From assembly GCF_002760435.1 (NCBI RefSeq), contig NZ_AUUU01000121.1, positions 1 to 64,000 of the forward strand: 64,000 nucleotides of DNA, given 5' to 3'. Position 1 is the stretch's first letter; each line of letters starts with the position of its first letter. The position numbers and the translations under genes were made by a program. The DNA is from Clostridium sp. LS (GTDB lineage: Bacteria > Bacillota > Clostridia > Clostridiales > Clostridiaceae). Below the pieces are notes generated by a model that saw nothing but the letters and a program-made list of their open reading frames with translations, did no database searches and was not told the origin of the DNA. Below are positions 36,439 to 45,898 of this stretch, piece by piece.

Positions 36439-37206
36439 ATGGATTTTAATGAATTTCATAGATGGGTTCATAGAGAATTGGGAATAAATTTATCAGCATA
36501 TAAGCCAGAACAGCTTAATAGAAGAATAAACAGCCTGATGACAAGAGTCGGAATAAAATCATTAGATGAATATACAAAAGTAATAAAAAGTAATCCAGAA
36601 CAAAGACAAAAGTTTTTAGATTTTATTACTATAAATGTAACAGAATTTTTTAGAAATCCTGAATTGTTTTCTGACTTAGAAAAACAAATTGCAAAAGAAT
36701 TATTACCTAACAACTCGAGTTTGAAAATATGGAGTGCAGCATGTTCTATAGGCTGTGAGCCATATACTTTAGGAATAATACTGGATAAATTATCACCAAA
36801 TGGACGACATAATATAATTGCTACTGATATAGATGATACAATACTTTCAAAAGCTAAAATTGGAGAATATACGCAAAATGAAATGAAAGGCGTAAATAAT
36901 TCAGATTTAGGTAAATATTTTAAAGTTAAGGACGATAAGTATTATATAGAATCAAAAATTAAGAATATGGTAACATTTAAGAAACATGATTTGATTTTAG
37001 ATAGGTATGATAGTAATTTTGATTTAATTGTATGTAGAAACGTTGTTATTTATTTTAATAATGATATAAAGCAAGATATTTATAAAAGATTTAGCAATTC
37101 ATTAAAAAAAGGTGGGCTTTTATTTGTAGGAGCTACAGAAAGCATTTATAATTATAGAGACTATGGATTTGAAAAAGCATCGACCTTTATTTATAAAAAA
37201 ATATAA
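36439..37206 (+). CDS. cheR: Chemotaxis receptor methyltransferase CheR
   Basis: A 255-residue SAM-dependent methyltransferase that methylates receptor glutamates. The N-terminal helical domain (about 1-70) contains VTEFFRNPELF, and the SAM-binding region has IWSAACSIGCEPYTLGI. DLIVCRNVVIYFN and FVGATESIYNY complete the CheR pattern. No TPR or pentapeptide-binding extension is present. The ribosome site GGAGG overlaps the cheB stop region. The downstream cheA starts 13 bp later. Confidence 0.96.
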   Translation: MDFNEFHRWVHRELGINLSAYKPEQLNRRINSLMTRVGIKSLDEYTKVIKSNPEQRQKFLDFITINVTEFFRNPELFSDLEKQIAKELLPNNSSLKIWSAACSIGCEPYTLGIILDKLSPNGRHNIIATDIDDTILSKAKIGEYTQNEMKGVNNSDLGKYFKVKDDKYYIESKIKNMVTFKKHDLILDRYDSNFDLIVCRNVVIYFNNDIKQDIYKRFSNSLKKGGLLFVGATESIYNYRDYGFEKASTFIYKKI

Positions 37207-37219
37207 GGGAGGAATAAAG

Positions 37220-39301
37220 ATGGATACATCTCAATATATGTCAATGTTTTTAGAGGAATCATTAGAAAATTTACAAACATTGAATGAGTCATTATTAGAT
37301 TTAGAACAAAATCCAGATGATACAGATAAGGTAAATGAAATATTTAGAGTTGCTCATACAATTAAAGGAATGGCAGCAACAATGGGATTCACGGATCTTG
37401 CAGAACTTACACATAAAATGGAGGACGTATTAGCTGAATTTAGAGAAGGAAAATTAAAAGTAACTCAAGATGTAGTAACAGTTTTATTTGACTGCCTTGA
37501 TACTTTAGAAAAAATGGTTGATAATGTTCAAGAAGGTTCAGACGAAAAAGTGGATATAGATGGTATTATGAAAGCCTTGGCAGATATAAAAAACAATGGT
37601 AATAAAAATACTACAGAAAGTGAAGTAGCGGCTACATCACAAAATAATGCAGCTATATTAGCAAGTGATGATTTGAACTTAGATTTAAATCAATATGATA
37701 CATCTGTTATTAAACAAGCAAAAGAAAAAGGATACAATTCTATTGAAATTAAGGTGACATTAAGCGAAAATACATTATTAAAATCCGCAAGAGCATTTTT
37801 AATTGTTAAAGATCTTGAAGAGCATGGTGAAATTCTAAAATCAGAACCATCAACTCAAGATATTGAAAATGAAGAATTCGATTTTGAATTAAAATTTGTT
37901 TTAGTAACTAAAAATACAGTTGATGAAATAGTATCTGTTGTAAATGGAATTTCAGAAGTAGCAAAGGTTGAGGCAGCATTAATAGAATTTGAAAACATCG
38001 AAGAAGATTTAAAAGGGATAGAGCAAAAAGAAATAGAGCAAAAAATAGAAATAGTTAAGCAGCCAGAACCAAAGAAAGAAGAAAAAGCTCCAATTGAAAA
38101 TACAGCAGCACCCGTAACTGAAGATAAACAAGCTCCAGCAAAGAAAACAACTCAAAAGAAGGAAGTTAAAAAAGCTCACCAATCTGTAAGAGTTGATTTA
38201 GAAAGAATAGATAATTTAATGAACATGGTTTCTGAGCTTGTAATATATAGAACAAGGTTAGAACAAATTGTAAATGTTCATAAATCACAAGAATTAAATG
38301 AAACTTTAGAGCAAGTAGGAAGAACAACATCTGATCTTCAAGATTTAGTTATGAAGATAAGAATGCTTCCATTAGATACTGTATTTAACAGATTCCCAAG
38401 AATGATAAGGGATATATCAGTAGAATTAAATAAGGAAATTAACTTTATTATAGAAGGTGCTGATACAGAACTTGATAGAACAGTTATAGATGAAATTGGA
38501 GAGCCATTAATACATTTACTAAGAAATGCAGCCGATCATGGTATAGAATCGGTAGAAAAGAGAATTGCTCAAGGAAAACCACCAGTTGGAACAATTAAAT
38601 TAGTAGCATACCAAGAAGGTACAAAAGCATTAATTAAAGTTATAGATGATGGTGCAGGAATAAATATTGAAAGAGTTAAGGCGAAGGCTGAGCAAAGAGG
38701 AATAAATACTGAAGGAATGTCAGATAATGATATTAAGAATTTAATTTTTGCACAAGGCTTTAGCACTAACGAAGTTGTAACAGATATTTCTGGAAGAGGC
38801 GTTGGAATGGATGTCGTTAAGACAAAAATTGCAGCTCTTGGAGGAACAGTAGATTTATTAAGTGAAGAAGGAAAAGGTTCAACATTTGTAATTAAGCTTC
38901 CACTTACATTACAAATAATACAAGCTTTACTTGTAAAAGTTGGAGAAGAAACACTTGCTATTTCTTTAGGATTTATAGATAGGGTAATTGATTATAAAGA
39001 AGAAAATATTAAGAAGAGCAATGGAAAAGAAGTTATTGTTTATAGAGAAGATGTAATACCATTAATAAGATTAAATCAAACTTTAGATATAGAGGCTAGC
39101 GAAACTGATAAGAAATTTGTTATAATAGTAAATGTAGGTGATAAAACTATAGGTTTATTAGTCGATTCATTACTTGGACAACAAGAAATTGTAATTAAAC
39201 CTTTAGGTAAAACACTAAAGAATCTAGATCAATATATTGGTGCTACTATACTTGGAAATGGTTTAGTAACATTAATACTAGATATAGGAGCATTATTATA
39301 A
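37220..39301 (+). CDS. cheA: Chemotaxis sensor histidine kinase CheA
   Basis: A 693-residue class II histidine kinase. The order is HPt with phosphorylatable H46 (RVAHTIKGMAATMGF), a CheY-binding P2 domain (about 160-260), a Glu/Lys/Pro-rich linker, dimerisation P3, the HATPase P4 (LLRNAADHGIES N-box; GRGVGMDVV), and the CheW-like P5. It phosphorylates CheY and CheB in response to receptors. I choose the ATG at 37220 after GGGAGG over a start inside cheR. It is the last gene of the first che block; a 181-bp gap follows. Confidence 0.96.
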   Translation: MDTSQYMSMFLEESLENLQTLNESLLDLEQNPDDTDKVNEIFRVAHTIKGMAATMGFTDLAELTHKMEDVLAEFREGKLKVTQDVVTVLFDCLDTLEKMVDNVQEGSDEKVDIDGIMKALADIKNNGNKNTTESEVAATSQNNAAILASDDLNLDLNQYDTSVIKQAKEKGYNSIEIKVTLSENTLLKSARAFLIVKDLEEHGEILKSEPSTQDIENEEFDFELKFVLVTKNTVDEIVSVVNGISEVAKVEAALIEFENIEEDLKGIEQKEIEQKIEIVKQPEPKKEEKAPIENTAAPVTEDKQAPAKKTTQKKEVKKAHQSVRVDLERIDNLMNMVSELVIYRTRLEQIVNVHKSQELNETLEQVGRTTSDLQDLVMKIRMLPLDTVFNRFPRMIRDISVELNKEINFIIEGADTELDRTVIDEIGEPLIHLLRNAADHGIESVEKRIAQGKPPVGTIKLVAYQEGTKALIKVIDDGAGINIERVKAKAEQRGINTEGMSDNDIKNLIFAQGFSTNEVVTDISGRGVGMDVVKTKIAALGGTVDLLSEEGKGSTFVIKLPLTLQIIQALLVKVGEETLAISLGFIDRVIDYKEENIKKSNGKEVIVYREDVIPLIRLNQTLDIEASETDKKFVIIVNVGDKTIGLLVDSLLGQQEIVIKPLGKTLKNLDQYIGATILGNGLVTLILDIGALL

Positions 39302-39435
39302 AGTGAAACTTGTTAAGTAAAGGCACATATTACTTGAATTTAGTTGAACTTATCTTTTAAGGGAACATGTAGTCTAGGGGAATGTCAGATTCTTATTTTG
39401 ATTAATTAATAAACAAATAAGAAATTTTAGACATT

Positions 39436-39463
39436 AATACAGCGTGTTCACTTAGGATATAAT
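39436..39463 (+). promoter_or_regulatory. Possible internal promoter before cheC
   Basis: TATAAT at 39458-39463 with AATACA 16 nt upstream, in the 181-bp cheA-cheC gap. The -35 is poor. No terminator is visible after cheA, so read-through is also likely. Confidence 0.35.
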
Positions 39464-39482
39464 TTTTGAAGGAGGGTTAGAA

Positions 39483-40085
39483 GTGGAGTATTCTAATTTA
39501 AGCGCTTTACAATTAGATGCACTTAAAGAAGTCTCTAACATAGGTGCAGGAAATGCAGCAACTGCCCTTTCCATGATGATAGGGAAAAAAGTAGATATGA
39601 CAGTACCAGCAGTAAATGTCGTAAGATTAGAAGATATTGTTGAAGAAAATGGCGAAATTGAAGTTGCTGGTACAGTTGTTAGAGTTCTTGGAGATATTGC
39701 TGGAAATATTCTTTTAGTATTCGAAAGACCAACAGCAGAAAATGTAATAATGAAATTAGTGGGAAGTAAGCAGTCACCTGAAAGTGAGATGGGGAGTTCA
39801 GTATTATGTGAGATAGCTAATATAATATCAGCATCTTATATGAATTCTATATCACAGCTTACTAATCTCGCTATAGCACCATCAGTACCAGCCACTTCAT
39901 ATGATATGCTAGGTGCAATACTAACAACAACATTTATAGAATCTAATCAATATGATGAATATATATTAGATATTGAAACTGTATTTTTAGATGATGACAC
40001 AGCAGAAAATATAGGTGGACACTTTTATTATATCCCTATGCCGGGATCATTAGAAAAAATATTGAAATCTATAGGAATAAATTAA
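39483..40085 (+). CDS. cheC: CheY-P phosphatase CheC
   Basis: A 200-residue CheC with two phosphatase-type helices, LKEVSNIGAGNAATALS and SSVLCEIANIISASYMN. Each contains the Glu plus Asn pair typical of CheC/CheX/FliY active sites. It removes phosphate from CheY-P and binds CheD. The start is GTG at 39483 behind GAAGGAGGG. It begins a second block, cheC-cheY-cheW-fliM-fliY, that joins signalling to the motor switch. No CheZ or CheX is seen in the window. Confidence 0.93.
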   Translation: MEYSNLSALQLDALKEVSNIGAGNAATALSMMIGKKVDMTVPAVNVVRLEDIVEENGEIEVAGTVVRVLGDIAGNILLVFERPTAENVIMKLVGSKQSPESEMGSSVLCEIANIISASYMNSISQLTNLAIAPSVPATSYDMLGAILTTTFIESNQYDEYILDIETVFLDDDTAENIGGHFYYIPMPGSLEKILKSIGIN

Positions 40086-40105
40086 ATTTTGGAGGTAAAA
40101 AAGTA

Positions 40106-40465
40106 ATGGCTAAAGTTTTAATTGTAGATGATGCAGCTTTTATGAGAATGATGATAAAGGATATTTTAGAAAAAAATGATTTTGAAATAGTAGGAGAAGC
40201 AAACAATGGAATAGTTGCTGTAGACATGTATAAAAAAGAAAAACCAGATGTTGTAACTATGGATATAACAATGCCTGATATGGATGGAATTGAAGCAGTT
40301 AAACAAATCAAGGCATTTGATCCAGATGCAAAAGTAATCATGTGTTCAGCAATGGGACAACAATCAATGGTTATGGATGCAATAAGAGCAGGAGCAAAAG
40401 ACTTTATAGTAAAACCATTCCAAGCAGATAGAGTTTTAGAAGCTATAAAGAAAGTTGTAGGTTAA
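40106..40465 (+). CDS. cheY: Chemotaxis response regulator CheY
   Basis: A 119-residue single receiver domain with the acidic pair in VDDAAF, phospho-acceptor D53 (VTMDITMPDMDG), a serine/threonine switch in MCSAMGQ, and K in IVKPFQ. There is no output domain. It carries the CheA signal to FliM/FliY at the motor. It lies 20 bp after cheC and 18 bp before the second cheW. Its product is dephosphorylated by CheC and probably by FliY. Confidence 0.96.
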   Translation: MAKVLIVDDAAFMRMMIKDILEKNDFEIVGEANNGIVAVDMYKKEKPDVVTMDITMPDMDGIEAVKQIKAFDPDAKVIMCSAMGQQSMVMDAIRAGAKDFIVKPFQADRVLEAIKKVVG

Positions 40466-40483
40466 CCAAAAGGAGGTTAAGAA

Positions 40484-40885
40484 ATGCAGATAGTAGTATT
40501 CAAATTGGGGGAAGAACATTTTGCAGTTGAGACAGAAAGAGTCCAAAGTATCAATGATACAATGGGAATTACAAAGGTTCCTAAAGCCCCAAGTTATATT
40601 AAAGGACTAATAAATTTACGTGGAAGCATTAAATCTCTTGTGGATATAAATCTGTTATTGGATGTAACTCCTGGTAAAGAACAAAATAATATTATAATTT
40701 TAACAGTTCAGGATGAAGAAATAGGAATATCAGTAGATGAAGTGGAAGAAGTTTTAGATATTGACGAAAAAAGTATTCAAAAGGTTGATAAAGATACAAA
40801 TAAAGTACAACCTTATATAAAGGGTATATTAAATTACGATGAAAAGCTTCTTACAATAATAGATATAGACAAACTATTAAATTAA
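40484..40885 (+). CDS. cheW: Chemotaxis coupling protein CheW (second copy)
   Basis: A 133-residue CheW-domain protein (FKLGEEHFAVETERV; APSYIKGLINLRGSIKSLVDI; PYIKGILNYDEKLLTIIDIDKLL). It keeps the canonical NLRG at the receptor/CheA contact, whereas the copy at 34350 has NHEQ in the equivalent place. This makes the second copy the more typical adaptor. It sits between cheY and fliM. Confidence 0.92.
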   Translation: MQIVVFKLGEEHFAVETERVQSINDTMGITKVPKAPSYIKGLINLRGSIKSLVDINLLLDVTPGKEQNNIIILTVQDEEIGISVDEVEEVLDIDEKSIQKVDKDTNKVQPYIKGILNYDEKLLTIIDIDKLLN

Positions 40886-40908
40886 TTTATTGAAATGAGG
40901 GAGAATAT

Positions 40909-41904
40909 ATGGCAGACGTCTTATCGCAAAGCGAAATAGATGCCTTGTTATCTGCCCTGTCTACAGGTGAATTAGAATCAGAAGAAGTTGGTAAAGAGGA
41001 AGAAAAACATAAAATTAAGCTTTATGACTTTAGAAGTCCTCAAAAATTCTCAAAAGAGCATATAAGAACACTTGAATTAATACATGATAATTATGCCAGA
41101 ATTATTTCCAATTACTTAACTGGTCAAACAAGACAAAATGTTAAAGTTAAAATTGAAACTGTAGAGCAGATAACATATGAGGAATTTATTCATTCTGTGC
41201 AAAACCCTACTATAATGACAATTTTTAAAATGCCACCATTAGCAGGTACAATACTATTTGAAACTAATCCTCAATTTTCACTTCAAGTAATTGACGTTTT
41301 GCTTGGTGGAAAAGGCGATAGAAAGACTCAAACAAAAGAATTTACAGATATAGATAAAAATATAATGCGTCAAATTACAACTGGAATGATAAATAATTTA
41401 AAATTAGCATGGGATTCTATTATTGAGGTTGAGCCTGAGGTTGAAGCAATCGAAACGAACCCAGCAGTAAACCAAACAATGTCACCAAATGATCCAGTGG
41501 CTCTAATTACATTTTCAGTTGAAATGAATAAGCGTAGTACTTTTATTAATATGTGTATTCCGTACTTAAGCATAGAGAAAATCTTAGATAAATTAGTAGT
41601 ACAATATGCATTTAGAAATGATGATGAATCTTTAATGGCTGAATCAAGAGAAAAACTAGAAAAAGGGATTAATAAAGTTGATGTTGATATTATAGCAGAA
41701 CTTGGACATGCGAGTATAACTGTAGATGATTTCTTAAAATTAACCATCGGTGATGTAATTAGACTTGATAACAAAAGTTCATCCCCAATTAAAGTATATG
41801 TAGGAAATGAAGAATGTTACTATGCTAAGCCAGGTATATCAGGTAAAAACATGGGAGTTATGATATTAGATGTAACAGATAAGGAAGTGAATGGGTATGA
41901 GTAA
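40909..41904 (+). CDS. fliM: Flagellar motor switch protein FliM
   Basis: A 331-residue FliM. The N-terminal LSQSEIDALLSAL peptide binds CheY-P, the middle domain is CheC-like without catalytic residues, and the C-terminal SpoA/FliN-like domain (about 250-325) forms the C-ring. The normal length is about 330. It overlaps the next gene by a few bases, indicating translational coupling with fliY. Confidence 0.95.
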   Translation: MADVLSQSEIDALLSALSTGELESEEVGKEEEKHKIKLYDFRSPQKFSKEHIRTLELIHDNYARIISNYLTGQTRQNVKVKIETVEQITYEEFIHSVQNPTIMTIFKMPPLAGTILFETNPQFSLQVIDVLLGGKGDRKTQTKEFTDIDKNIMRQITTGMINNLKLAWDSIIEVEPEVEAIETNPAVNQTMSPNDPVALITFSVEMNKRSTFINMCIPYLSIEKILDKLVVQYAFRNDDESLMAESREKLEKGINKVDVDIIAELGHASITVDDFLKLTIGDVIRLDNKSSSPIKVYVGNEECYYAKPGISGKNMGVMILDVTDKEVNGYE

Positions 41905-43084
41905 TAACTTTTTGTCACAAGAAGAGATAAATGCATTATTAGCAGGGGAAGATACATCTTCTGCTGAAAGTGGAAATACATTATCGGATGAAGGTGAATC
42001 TGAAGCAGAAGCTATAACAGAAATTGATAAAGATTTACTTGGTGAAATTGGAAATATATCTATGGGTTCAGCTTCAACAGCTTTATATCAACTTATTAAT
42101 CAACAAGTTAACATAACTACACCTGTAGTAAGTGTTACAACTTTAAGAGAAATAAAAGCTGGATTCGAAACACCTAACATAGTGCTAGATATTGAATATG
42201 TTGCAGGTATAATAGGAAGAAATATATTAATAATAAAAATTAGTGATGGATTAGTAATATCAAATCTAATGATGGGTGGAGATGGACAAGTTTCTGAAAA
42301 TCACGAATTATCAGAAATAGAAATTAGTGCAGTATCAGAAGCAATGAATCAAATGATTGGTTCAGCAGCCACTTCAATGGCTACAATGTTTGGAAGAAAA
42401 GTTGATATATCACCACCAACATCAAAATTAGTAACTGATGGAGATATACCAATTTCAGATGCAATACCAGAGGATGAACCAATAGTAAAAGTATCTTTTA
42501 GAATGACTATTGGAGATATTGTTGATAGTAATATAATGCAAATATTCCCGATAAAGACAGCTAAGAATATTGTTGCAATAATGACTGGGGAAGATAAAGC
42601 AGAGGCAAAAGCTGAGGCACAACCTGCTAAAGCTGTACCAAAGGAGCAGATTATGAATAAAGAAATAAGTCAAGATCCAGTTAACAGTGCATATACTATG
42701 GAACCACAATATAGTCCTCAGCCACAATATCAATATGAGGCACCACCGCAAAGAATGCAGCAGCCAGTAGAAGTTCATGCTGCAGCCTTTGAGCCATTAG
42801 CACCTCAAAGCAATGTTCCACCAATAAAAAATATAGATTTAATACTAGATGTTCCTCTAGATATATCTGTTGTTTTAGGTAGAACTAAAAAGAGCATTCA
42901 AGATATCTTAAATTTAGGTACTGGTTCCTTAATAGAATTAGATAAACTTGCAGAAGAACCTGTTGAAATATTAGTTAATGGAAAGCAAATAGCACTTGGA
43001 GAAGTTGTTGTTGTTGATGAAAACTTTGGTATAAGAATAACTAATATAGTAAGTAGTGTTGAAAGAATAAAGAGATTAAAATAA
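41897..43084 (+). CDS. fliY: Flagellar motor switch phosphatase FliY (FliN-type)
   Basis: A 395-residue FliY. An N-terminal LSQEEINALLAG peptide like that of FliM leads into a CheC-type phosphatase domain with two active-site helices (LLGEIGNISMGSAS and VSEAMNQMIGSAATS). A Pro/Gln-rich linker (about 235-300) and a C-terminal FliN domain (about 305-395) follow. It is part of the C-ring and removes CheY-P at the motor. ATG at 41897 is 9 nt from AAGGAAG and overlaps the fliM stop. It ends the operon at a terminator. Confidence 0.94.
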   Translation: MSNNFLSQEEINALLAGEDTSSAESGNTLSDEGESEAEAITEIDKDLLGEIGNISMGSASTALYQLINQQVNITTPVVSVTTLREIKAGFETPNIVLDIEYVAGIIGRNILIIKISDGLVISNLMMGGDGQVSENHELSEIEISAVSEAMNQMIGSAATSMATMFGRKVDISPPTSKLVTDGDIPISDAIPEDEPIVKVSFRMTIGDIVDSNIMQIFPIKTAKNIVAIMTGEDKAEAKAEAQPAKAVPKEQIMNKEISQDPVNSAYTMEPQYSPQPQYQYEAPPQRMQQPVEVHAAAFEPLAPQSNVPPIKNIDLILDVPLDISVVLGRTKKSIQDILNLGTGSLIELDKLAEEPVEILVNGKQIALGEVVVVDENFGIRITNIVSSVERIKRLK

Positions 43085-43085
43085 G

Positions 43086-43110
43086 AAACTCCCGAAAGGG
43101 AGTTTTTTCT
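43086..43110 (+). terminator. Terminator after fliY
   Basis: A perfect 8-bp stem AAACTCCC / GGGAGTTT with a GAAA tetraloop and a T-rich tail, immediately after the stop codon. Confidence 0.9.
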
Positions 43111-43142
43111 ATTCGTAAATTACAATGTTTAAAAATTAACTA

Positions 43143-43169
43143 TAAACTTATTTGAACATTGTCCGATAA
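43143..43169 (+). promoter_or_regulatory. Sigma-28 (SigD/FliA) promoter of the flgM operon
   Basis: TAAA, a 16-nt spacer and CCGATAA, the Gram-positive sigma-28 pattern, 36 bp upstream of flgM. It is the best sigma-28 match in the window and lies directly behind the fliY terminator, so it starts the late-flagellar transcript. Confidence 0.8.
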
Positions 43170-43204
43170 CTATAGTAATGAAGTAAGGAATGGAGTAATG
43201 TGTT

Positions 43205-43480
43205 ATGAGTATAGAGAGAATAAATCGATTAGCATATATAAATGCATATAATTCAAATTGCAATAAATCTGTAGAAAAAACAAGTAAGGCTTCTAATGTA
43301 GACACAATTGAAATATCAGATTTAGGAAAGAGTCTTAAAGATTATTCTTTAAGCAGCAGCTTAGCTGATGCAAAAAGAGTAGTAGACATCAAAAGTAAAG
43401 TAGATAGTGGGACATACAATGTAGATGCTAGGTTAACAGCAAAAAGTTTATTAAACGTAATGAAGGAGACTAAAGAGTAA
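43205..43480 (+). CDS. flgM: Anti-sigma-28 factor FlgM
   Basis: A 91-residue FlgM that binds sigma-28 until the hook is complete. The C-terminal half (DTIEISDLGKSLKDYS and VVDIKSKVDSGTYNVDARLTAKSLLNVM) is the sigma-binding region; the N terminus is disordered and Asn-rich. It lies behind a sigma-28 promoter, giving the usual negative feedback. The downstream flgN begins 2 bp after its stop. Confidence 0.92.
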   Translation: MSIERINRLAYINAYNSNCNKSVEKTSKASNVDTIEISDLGKSLKDYSLSSSLADAKRVVDIKSKVDSGTYNVDARLTAKSLLNVMKETKE

Positions 43481-43482
43481 AC

Positions 43483-43893
43483 ATGGTGAATGAACTTATT
43501 AAATTAATGCAGAGCCAAGATAAATACTTAAAAGAACTTTTAGAACTATTAATAACTCAATATAACATGATAATGAATAAGGATGTATTTGGTTTAGAAG
43601 GATTAGTTGATAAGGTTAATGGATGTGCTAAGATAATTGCAAAACAAGAACTAGAAAGAAGAAATTTGATCGGTGAACAAAGCATTTCTGCATTTGTAAA
43701 TGCAGCTAATAATGAAAAGCTAAGCGGAGCGTATGAAAATATGCAACAAGTACTAGAAAGAGTAAAACAGCAAAAGGATACAAATGATATTTTATTAAAG
43801 CAGCAATTGTTATTTACAAATAAAATGTTAAGTATTATGAATCCAAACAGGGAAACAAAGGTATATAATTCTTATGGGAATTTATCAAGATAG
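43483..43893 (+). CDS. flgN: Flagellar export chaperone FlgN
   Basis: A 136-residue, helical and charged protein with the FlgN pattern (LLELLITQYNMIMNKDVFGLEGLVDKVN). It keeps hook-junction proteins FlgK and FlgL export-ready, and both are encoded directly downstream. Recognition rests on size, helicity and position between flgM and flgK as much as on sequence. A 164-bp leader separates it from flgK. Confidence 0.85.
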   Translation: MVNELIKLMQSQDKYLKELLELLITQYNMIMNKDVFGLEGLVDKVNGCAKIIAKQELERRNLIGEQSISAFVNAANNEKLSGAYENMQQVLERVKQQKDTNDILLKQQLLFTNKMLSIMNPNRETKVYNSYGNLSR

Positions 43894-44057
43894 GGCAACA
43901 TAAATGATTATTTGTAAATTATATAAATGAAATAAATATGAAATCAGTAAGAATATAAGTTGAATTTATACATTTTAATAAGAATGTATTTTGAATAGAT
44001 AGGGATGTAAAATATGTAAACATGGAAGTTGCAATTTATGAAAGGTAGGATAAATAA

Positions 44058-45887
44058 ATGGCAGGACTATTTGATACTTTTACCATAGCAAAAAGAGGGT
44101 TGTCGGTACAACAATCAAATATTAACACATCATCTCATAATATAGCTAACGCAAGTACTGATGGATATTCAAGACAAAGATCAGTAGCACATACTACAAG
44201 ACCCTTTGGAGGAATGTCTAGATTTGATACATGTACTGTAGGACAAGTTGGAACCGGAGCAGAAATAACTCAAATAATGAGAATAAGAGATTCTTTCTTG
44301 GATTATCAAGTTAGAACTGAAAACACAAACTATGGAACAGCAAATGTAAAAAATGATTATTTAACCCAAGTTGAAGATATACTTAATGAAACATCAGATA
44401 ATGGTATACAAACATATTTATCAAAGTTTTATGATGCTTTCCAAAATTTAAGTGCCAGTGGTGGTGCAGCAAAGGAAAGTAATAGAACAACAGCTTTTAA
44501 AGCAGCAGAACAATTATCTGATCTAATTAGAAGTAAATACTCACAAATTGAAAATAAAGAATCCGATGCACAAAAAGAACTAAGAGACCAAACAACTAGT
44601 ATTAATAGTATGTTAGATCAAATTAATAATTTAGGTAAGGAAATATCAGGAGTTTGTGCAGTAGGAATGACACCAAATGATTTAATGGATTCAAGAGATT
44701 TATTAATTGACCAATTAAGTACAAAATTCGGTGTTAAAATTGATAAAGGTCCTAGGGAAACTATGGATTTAAGTGCAACTGAGGATCCAACTGTTGGAAA
44801 TTTAGTTAATTCAGATCCAACGGATACTAATTATACTAGATTTTCTTATGTAGAAAGTGCAGATTTTGCCCAAACAGGAACGAATCCAGATGGAAGTCCA
44901 ATATATGATTATACACAGTTAACAGTAAAATATGCTGTTTTAGGAGATACAAACAATCAGAAAACTATAACTATTTCTGATACCGATGTAAATAAAATGA
45001 AAGATCTTCAAAATAATCTTATACAAGATAGAATGCTAGTTGGAAATAAAGATGGAATTATAGTAGATGCATCTGGAACTCCTATAACTACAGCTAATGC
45101 CACAGATATGGATGCAAAAATATTTAATAACATTACTAAAGGAGAAATAGCAGGAGCTCAGCAAGTTGAAGATAGCATGCAAGATTATATGAGTAAGCTA
45201 GATAAGTTTGCAGCATCTTTTGCTTATGCGGTTAACGCAATTCAAACTGGAGATAGAGGAATAGCAGGAGATCAAGGGATACTTGATAAGAATGGTAATA
45301 AAATTTCTGCTGTAAATATTTTTGTAACCAAAAATTTAAATGGAACAATTTCAACTACAGATGATGGAATAACAGCAAAAAATATTATTTTTAATACAGT
45401 TTTAGAAGATCACCCTGAAAAATTAAATTGTGGTAAATATAGCGTAGATGATTATAGTGGTGAAGCTGATGGATCAAGAGCACTTGCTATAGCAGATGTA
45501 GCTAAGTTAAAAATTGATATAGGAAATTTAGATATTGCTGGCGGCGATATAAGCACTAGACAAAAATTCTTCCAAGATACGGGTCTAACCTTTAATAGCG
45601 ATAATGAGGATTTAGTAGCTAATAAAGATGGAAGTACAGTAGGAGATTATTACGGAACAGTATTAAGTGATATATATTCAGACAATAAAAAAGCAACTCA
45701 AGATGTATCTGATTCAAAGACCTTATTGGATACATTTAATACTCAGAGACAGTCAGTATCAGGAGTTTCCCTTGATGAAGAAATGACTGATCTAGTACAA
45801 TTTCAACATGCTTATCAAGCAAATGCAAAAATGATAAATACCATAGATCAATTACTTGATGTAGTAATAAATGGATTGAAGTCTTAG
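44058..45887 (+). CDS. flgK: Hook-filament junction protein FlgK (HAP1)
   Basis: A 609-residue secreted structural protein. The N-terminal LFDTFTIAKRGLSVQQSNINTSSHNIANAST and C-terminal LVQFQHAYQANAKMINTIDQLLDVVI helices are the conserved D0/D1 coiled-coil ends. The middle (about 240-480) is variable beta structure. It is exported through the flagellar apparatus, so no signal peptide is expected. The start ATG follows GGTAGGA. The 164-bp leader contains two GGA-containing sites resembling CsrA targets. Confidence 0.94.
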   Translation: MAGLFDTFTIAKRGLSVQQSNINTSSHNIANASTDGYSRQRSVAHTTRPFGGMSRFDTCTVGQVGTGAEITQIMRIRDSFLDYQVRTENTNYGTANVKNDYLTQVEDILNETSDNGIQTYLSKFYDAFQNLSASGGAAKESNRTTAFKAAEQLSDLIRSKYSQIENKESDAQKELRDQTTSINSMLDQINNLGKEISGVCAVGMTPNDLMDSRDLLIDQLSTKFGVKIDKGPRETMDLSATEDPTVGNLVNSDPTDTNYTRFSYVESADFAQTGTNPDGSPIYDYTQLTVKYAVLGDTNNQKTITISDTDVNKMKDLQNNLIQDRMLVGNKDGIIVDASGTPITTANATDMDAKIFNNITKGEIAGAQQVEDSMQDYMSKLDKFAASFAYAVNAIQTGDRGIAGDQGILDKNGNKISAVNIFVTKNLNGTISTTDDGITAKNIIFNTVLEDHPEKLNCGKYSVDDYSGEADGSRALAIADVAKLKIDIGNLDIAGGDISTRQKFFQDTGLTFNSDNEDLVANKDGSTVGDYYGTVLSDIYSDNKKATQDVSDSKTLLDTFNTQRQSVSGVSLDEEMTDLVQFQHAYQANAKMINTIDQLLDVVINGLKS

Positions 45888-45898
45888 GAGGTGTATAA

